Assembly: GCA_003243445.1 (NCBI GenBank) | Contig: QFQQ01000012.1 | Location: forward strand, 1 to 64,000 | Direction of reading: 5' to 3' | Origin: Citrobacter freundii | GTDB taxonomy: Bacteria > Bacteroidota > Bacteroidia > Chitinophagales > Chitinophagaceae | Length of the DNA stretch: 64,000 nucleotides | Shown here: piece after piece, positions 62,427-64,000 of the stretch | Numbering within the stretch: position 1 is the stretch's first letter | Layout of the letters: the number at the start of each line of letters is the position of its first letter | Program-made: the position numbers and the translations under genes | Notes under the pieces: generated by a model | The model's database searches: none | Told to the model about the DNA's origin: nothing | The model's input: the letters and a program-made list of their open reading frames with translations, nothing else

Positions 62427-64000
62427 CTATAAAAACATGTGTATTTCTGTAATTTTTACTCCAAGAGAAATCTGTTGGTCTGTTCCCCAACATAAAAATT
62501 GGAACGATTTGGACCCTTTGGGACTAAAGTGGGGAAATGACAATCCAGCCAGAGGCTTCTTTTCCATGTTTAACGTGTCTAGTCTGGAGCGCCCATTTGA
62601 AGCGGTGGTGATTTGGAGCGTTAATGCTTGACCGAGCTCGGTTGGCGCAACCTCGAAATGATTCTTTTTTGTTTCCCCGAGATATGAATGTACCTCAAAT
62701 GCTGTTTGATTATCTGGGTCGCCTGGACGGTTAATTTGATTGTTATGAATAAGTACCAACATTGGGATTTGAGAAACAAATGCGCCTTGTTCACCCGTAA
62801 TCATATCTTCTGTTTCAGCAATCCGAATGCCGAACATCCATGGAGAATTAATGATTTGGGGCCGGATCTCAATTTGTATCTCACGGTCGTGTCTTACTTC
62901 CAAGGTTAAGGGAATGATTACTGGGTCATATATTCCATCGGGAGTTGTTGCAATATCTTTATGAACCTGGTAATTGTATTGATGTGTAATTTGTTGTCCA
63001 ATCATCATTAACTTTACCCTTTCTGATATTTCACCGTCAGGATCGACGAGAAGATCAACCCCGTTAAAATCGTAGAATATCTCTCTTAGCACTTTTCTCG
63101 TTTCTATTAAATGTAATTGGGGGTCTTTGATTGCATTAATTTTTTCCACAAAAGCCATTAAGTTCGAGACATCTCTAAAATTTTCCTTACATCTTATTAA
63201 AACATTCTTTTTAAACCAGTCAGGTGAGTATGTATTTGAGTCAGTTTCGTCAGTTTTTAGTACAAAGGCTGAAAGATGTAGGATTCGCAGTAATAATTCT
63301 TCGTTTAAATCCACATGACTTGAAAGGTACTCTTCTAACAACATTAAGTGAATCTCTGGAAAATCTGAATTTGTAGCGAAGGATTCAGAAGACGTTCTTT
63401 TATCGATTAAGTCAAGCACTTTTAAATTCATTCGATTTGGATAGCTCATGATAATAGTCCGCAAGTCATGTGCTGGTTCTGGCCCTCTGGTTATAAATGT
63501 TTGATAGAAGGAATATATTACTTCCTGCGGCTGTAGGGAATCGGCGTTTGAAGCTGGCATTCGACTAGTCATACTTAAGAGCAAATCAATTAACGCAAAT
63601 TGAATCTTCGTTAACTGAGCTTGTGCTAGCTCGATTCTGCTTCCCACGTAACTTAGTAGCCTGTTACGCAAATGTCCTGAGTTAATCGTATTAAATTCAA
63701 TTAGTTTTTGACCCAAATCATCTTTGTCGAATGATAGCCTAAACTCTTTCTCCGAGAATGTACCTTTTGTCAAGCTCAATTGAAAATAAGTATAAAAATA
63801 AAAGCGGCTATTAATTGGGAAGTCGTCATCTGTTCTATCTGGAAAAAGGCTTTGTAATAGGAAGCGATGTTTTTGTAAATCATGATTATCGACGAATGTT
63901 GAAATCTTAAAATGAGGATTCAATATAGATCTCCTGTTATGGAACAATTCGCGATAAGCACTAGGATCATAGTAGTGCAATAGTTCCAAAAGAAAAAAGT
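62427..64000 (-). CDS. C-terminal part of a large protein, possibly a KAP-type P-loop NTPase
   Basis: The frame is open at the window edge; at least 520 residues are visible and the N-terminus lies beyond 64000. The first visible part (LLHYYDPSAYRELFHNRRSI, then FPINSRFYFYTYFQLSLTKG) resembles the region after the ATPase core in KAP-family NTPases found in defence islands. It continues as helical repeats (LIDLLLSMTSRMPAS, LLRILHLSAFVLKTDE) and ends in a beta-rich domain (IIPLTLEVRHDREIQIEIRP). No Walker motif is inside the window, so the family is uncertain. It is convergent with the DUF4062 gene, 104 nt apart. The pair may be a two-gene accessory or defence module. Confidence 0.5.
   Translation of the reverse strand, partial: FFLLELLHYYDPSAYRELFHNRRSILNPHFKISTFVDNHDLQKHRFLLQSLFPDRTDDDFPINSRFYFYTYFQLSLTKGTFSEKEFRLSFDKDDLGQKLIEFNTINSGHLRNRLLSYVGSRIELAQAQLTKIQFALIDLLLSMTSRMPASNADSLQPQEVIYSFYQTFITRGPEPAHDLRTIIMSYPNRMNLKVLDLIDKRTSSESFATNSDFPEIHLMLLEEYLSSHVDLNEELLLRILHLSAFVLKTDETDSNTYSPDWFKKNVLIRCKENFRDVSNLMAFVEKINAIKDPQLHLIETRKVLREIFYDFNGVDLLVDPDGEISERVKLMMIGQQITHQYNYQVHKDIATTPDGIYDPVIIPLTLEVRHDREIQIEIRPQIINSPWMFGIRIAETEDMITGEQGAFVSQIPMLVLIHNNQINRPGDPDNQTAFEVHSYLGETKKNHFEVAPTELGQALTLQITTASNGRSRLDTLNMEKKPLAGLSFPHFSPKGSKSFQFLCWGTDQQISLGVKITEIHMFL

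Noticed and set aside
62419..62631. 70-codon plus-strand ORF near the end of the DUF4062 gene
   Set aside because: It is antisense to the C-terminal end of the long minus-strand gene and shows no domain.
60141..64000. Second attachment site (repeat of the tRNA-Arg 3' end)
   Set aside because: No second copy of the tRNA 3' sequence was seen up to the window end.

Overview
The window reads as chromosomal DNA of a Bacteroidota bacterium, probably from the Chitinophagaceae or a close relative. Evidence seen in the sequence: a SusC/SusD/SusE outer-membrane glycan-uptake operon, a secreted amylase ending in a type IX secretion (Por) sorting domain, promoters of the Bacteroidota form TTTG-N19-TAnnTTTG (clearest at 43910-43941 and 56222-56252), a 40-residue ribosomal protein bTHX gene beside an HU gene, a methionine synthase split into two genes, LytTR-type signalling, and start sites that mostly lack a Shine-Dalgarno sequence. 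The family-level assignment is inference.

Layout. 1-2.2 kb: NAD-dependent DNA ligase (minus strand). 2.5-13.1 kb: an alpha-glucan utilisation locus with a secreted GH13 amylase, a Nudix/NrtR-type regulator, a palindromic operator-promoter, SusC, SusD and two SusE/SusF-like lipoproteins, closed by a bidirectional terminator. 13.1-17.8 kb: an HD-domain protein, a two-OB-fold protein, and the translation operon rplM-rpsI-rpsB-tsf with a consensus promoter and a leader hairpin. 17.9-19.1 kb: an Rpn-family nuclease gene plus a stand-alone copy of its C-terminal tail. 19.3-24.6 kb: a DapA-family aldolase, a DUF3748 beta-propeller, and a TPR histidine kinase with a NarL-type regulator. 24.7-33.6 kb: pyrH, a DUF3298 lipid/secreted protein, a coiled-coil membrane protein, pdxH, bTHX, HU, DUF4286, xthA, LOG, SemiSWEET, HAD and RDD genes. 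33.7-46.4 kb: a large AsmA-like protein, a LytTR two-component pair, DUF5694, split metH with a structured leader, recR and an Ig-like lipoprotein. 46.6-53.2 kb: a UvrD-type helicase-nuclease, a WYL regulator and a GH20 hexosaminidase. 53.8-59.8 kb: an orphan MacB-type permease, a small secreted protein, a TPR membrane protein, a secreted VOC protein and two DinB paralogues. 60.1 kb to the end: tRNA-Arg(CCU), an integrase remnant, and an AT-rich accessory segment with a DUF4062 protein convergent with the C-terminal part of a large protein that may be a KAP-type NTPase.

The intergenic DNA is the most unusual part. Almost every second gene boundary from 16.8 to 51.3 kb carries a long inverted repeat whose two arms are tandem arrays of short degenerate units with a strict 7-, 8-, 9- or 10-nt period (for example GACCGCG, GATGGCC, GTTTAAAA, GGTTTCAGA, CGCGAATGAG). 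Several arms start at, or even supply, the stop codon of the preceding gene, and several enclose an ordinary terminator-like hairpin. Separate MITE-like elements are also present: one at 57807-58004 has 9-bp terminal inverted repeats and a perfect 10-bp target duplication, and two related ones lie at about 49818-50000 and 53390-53600 on either side of the WYL-GH20 gene pair. Two other candidates for undescribed biology are a structured metH 5' leader whose loop can pair with the start codon, and an Rpn locus in which an internal Shine-Dalgarno/ATG and an adjacent stand-alone tail gene both look designed to make a C-terminal antitoxin-like protein.
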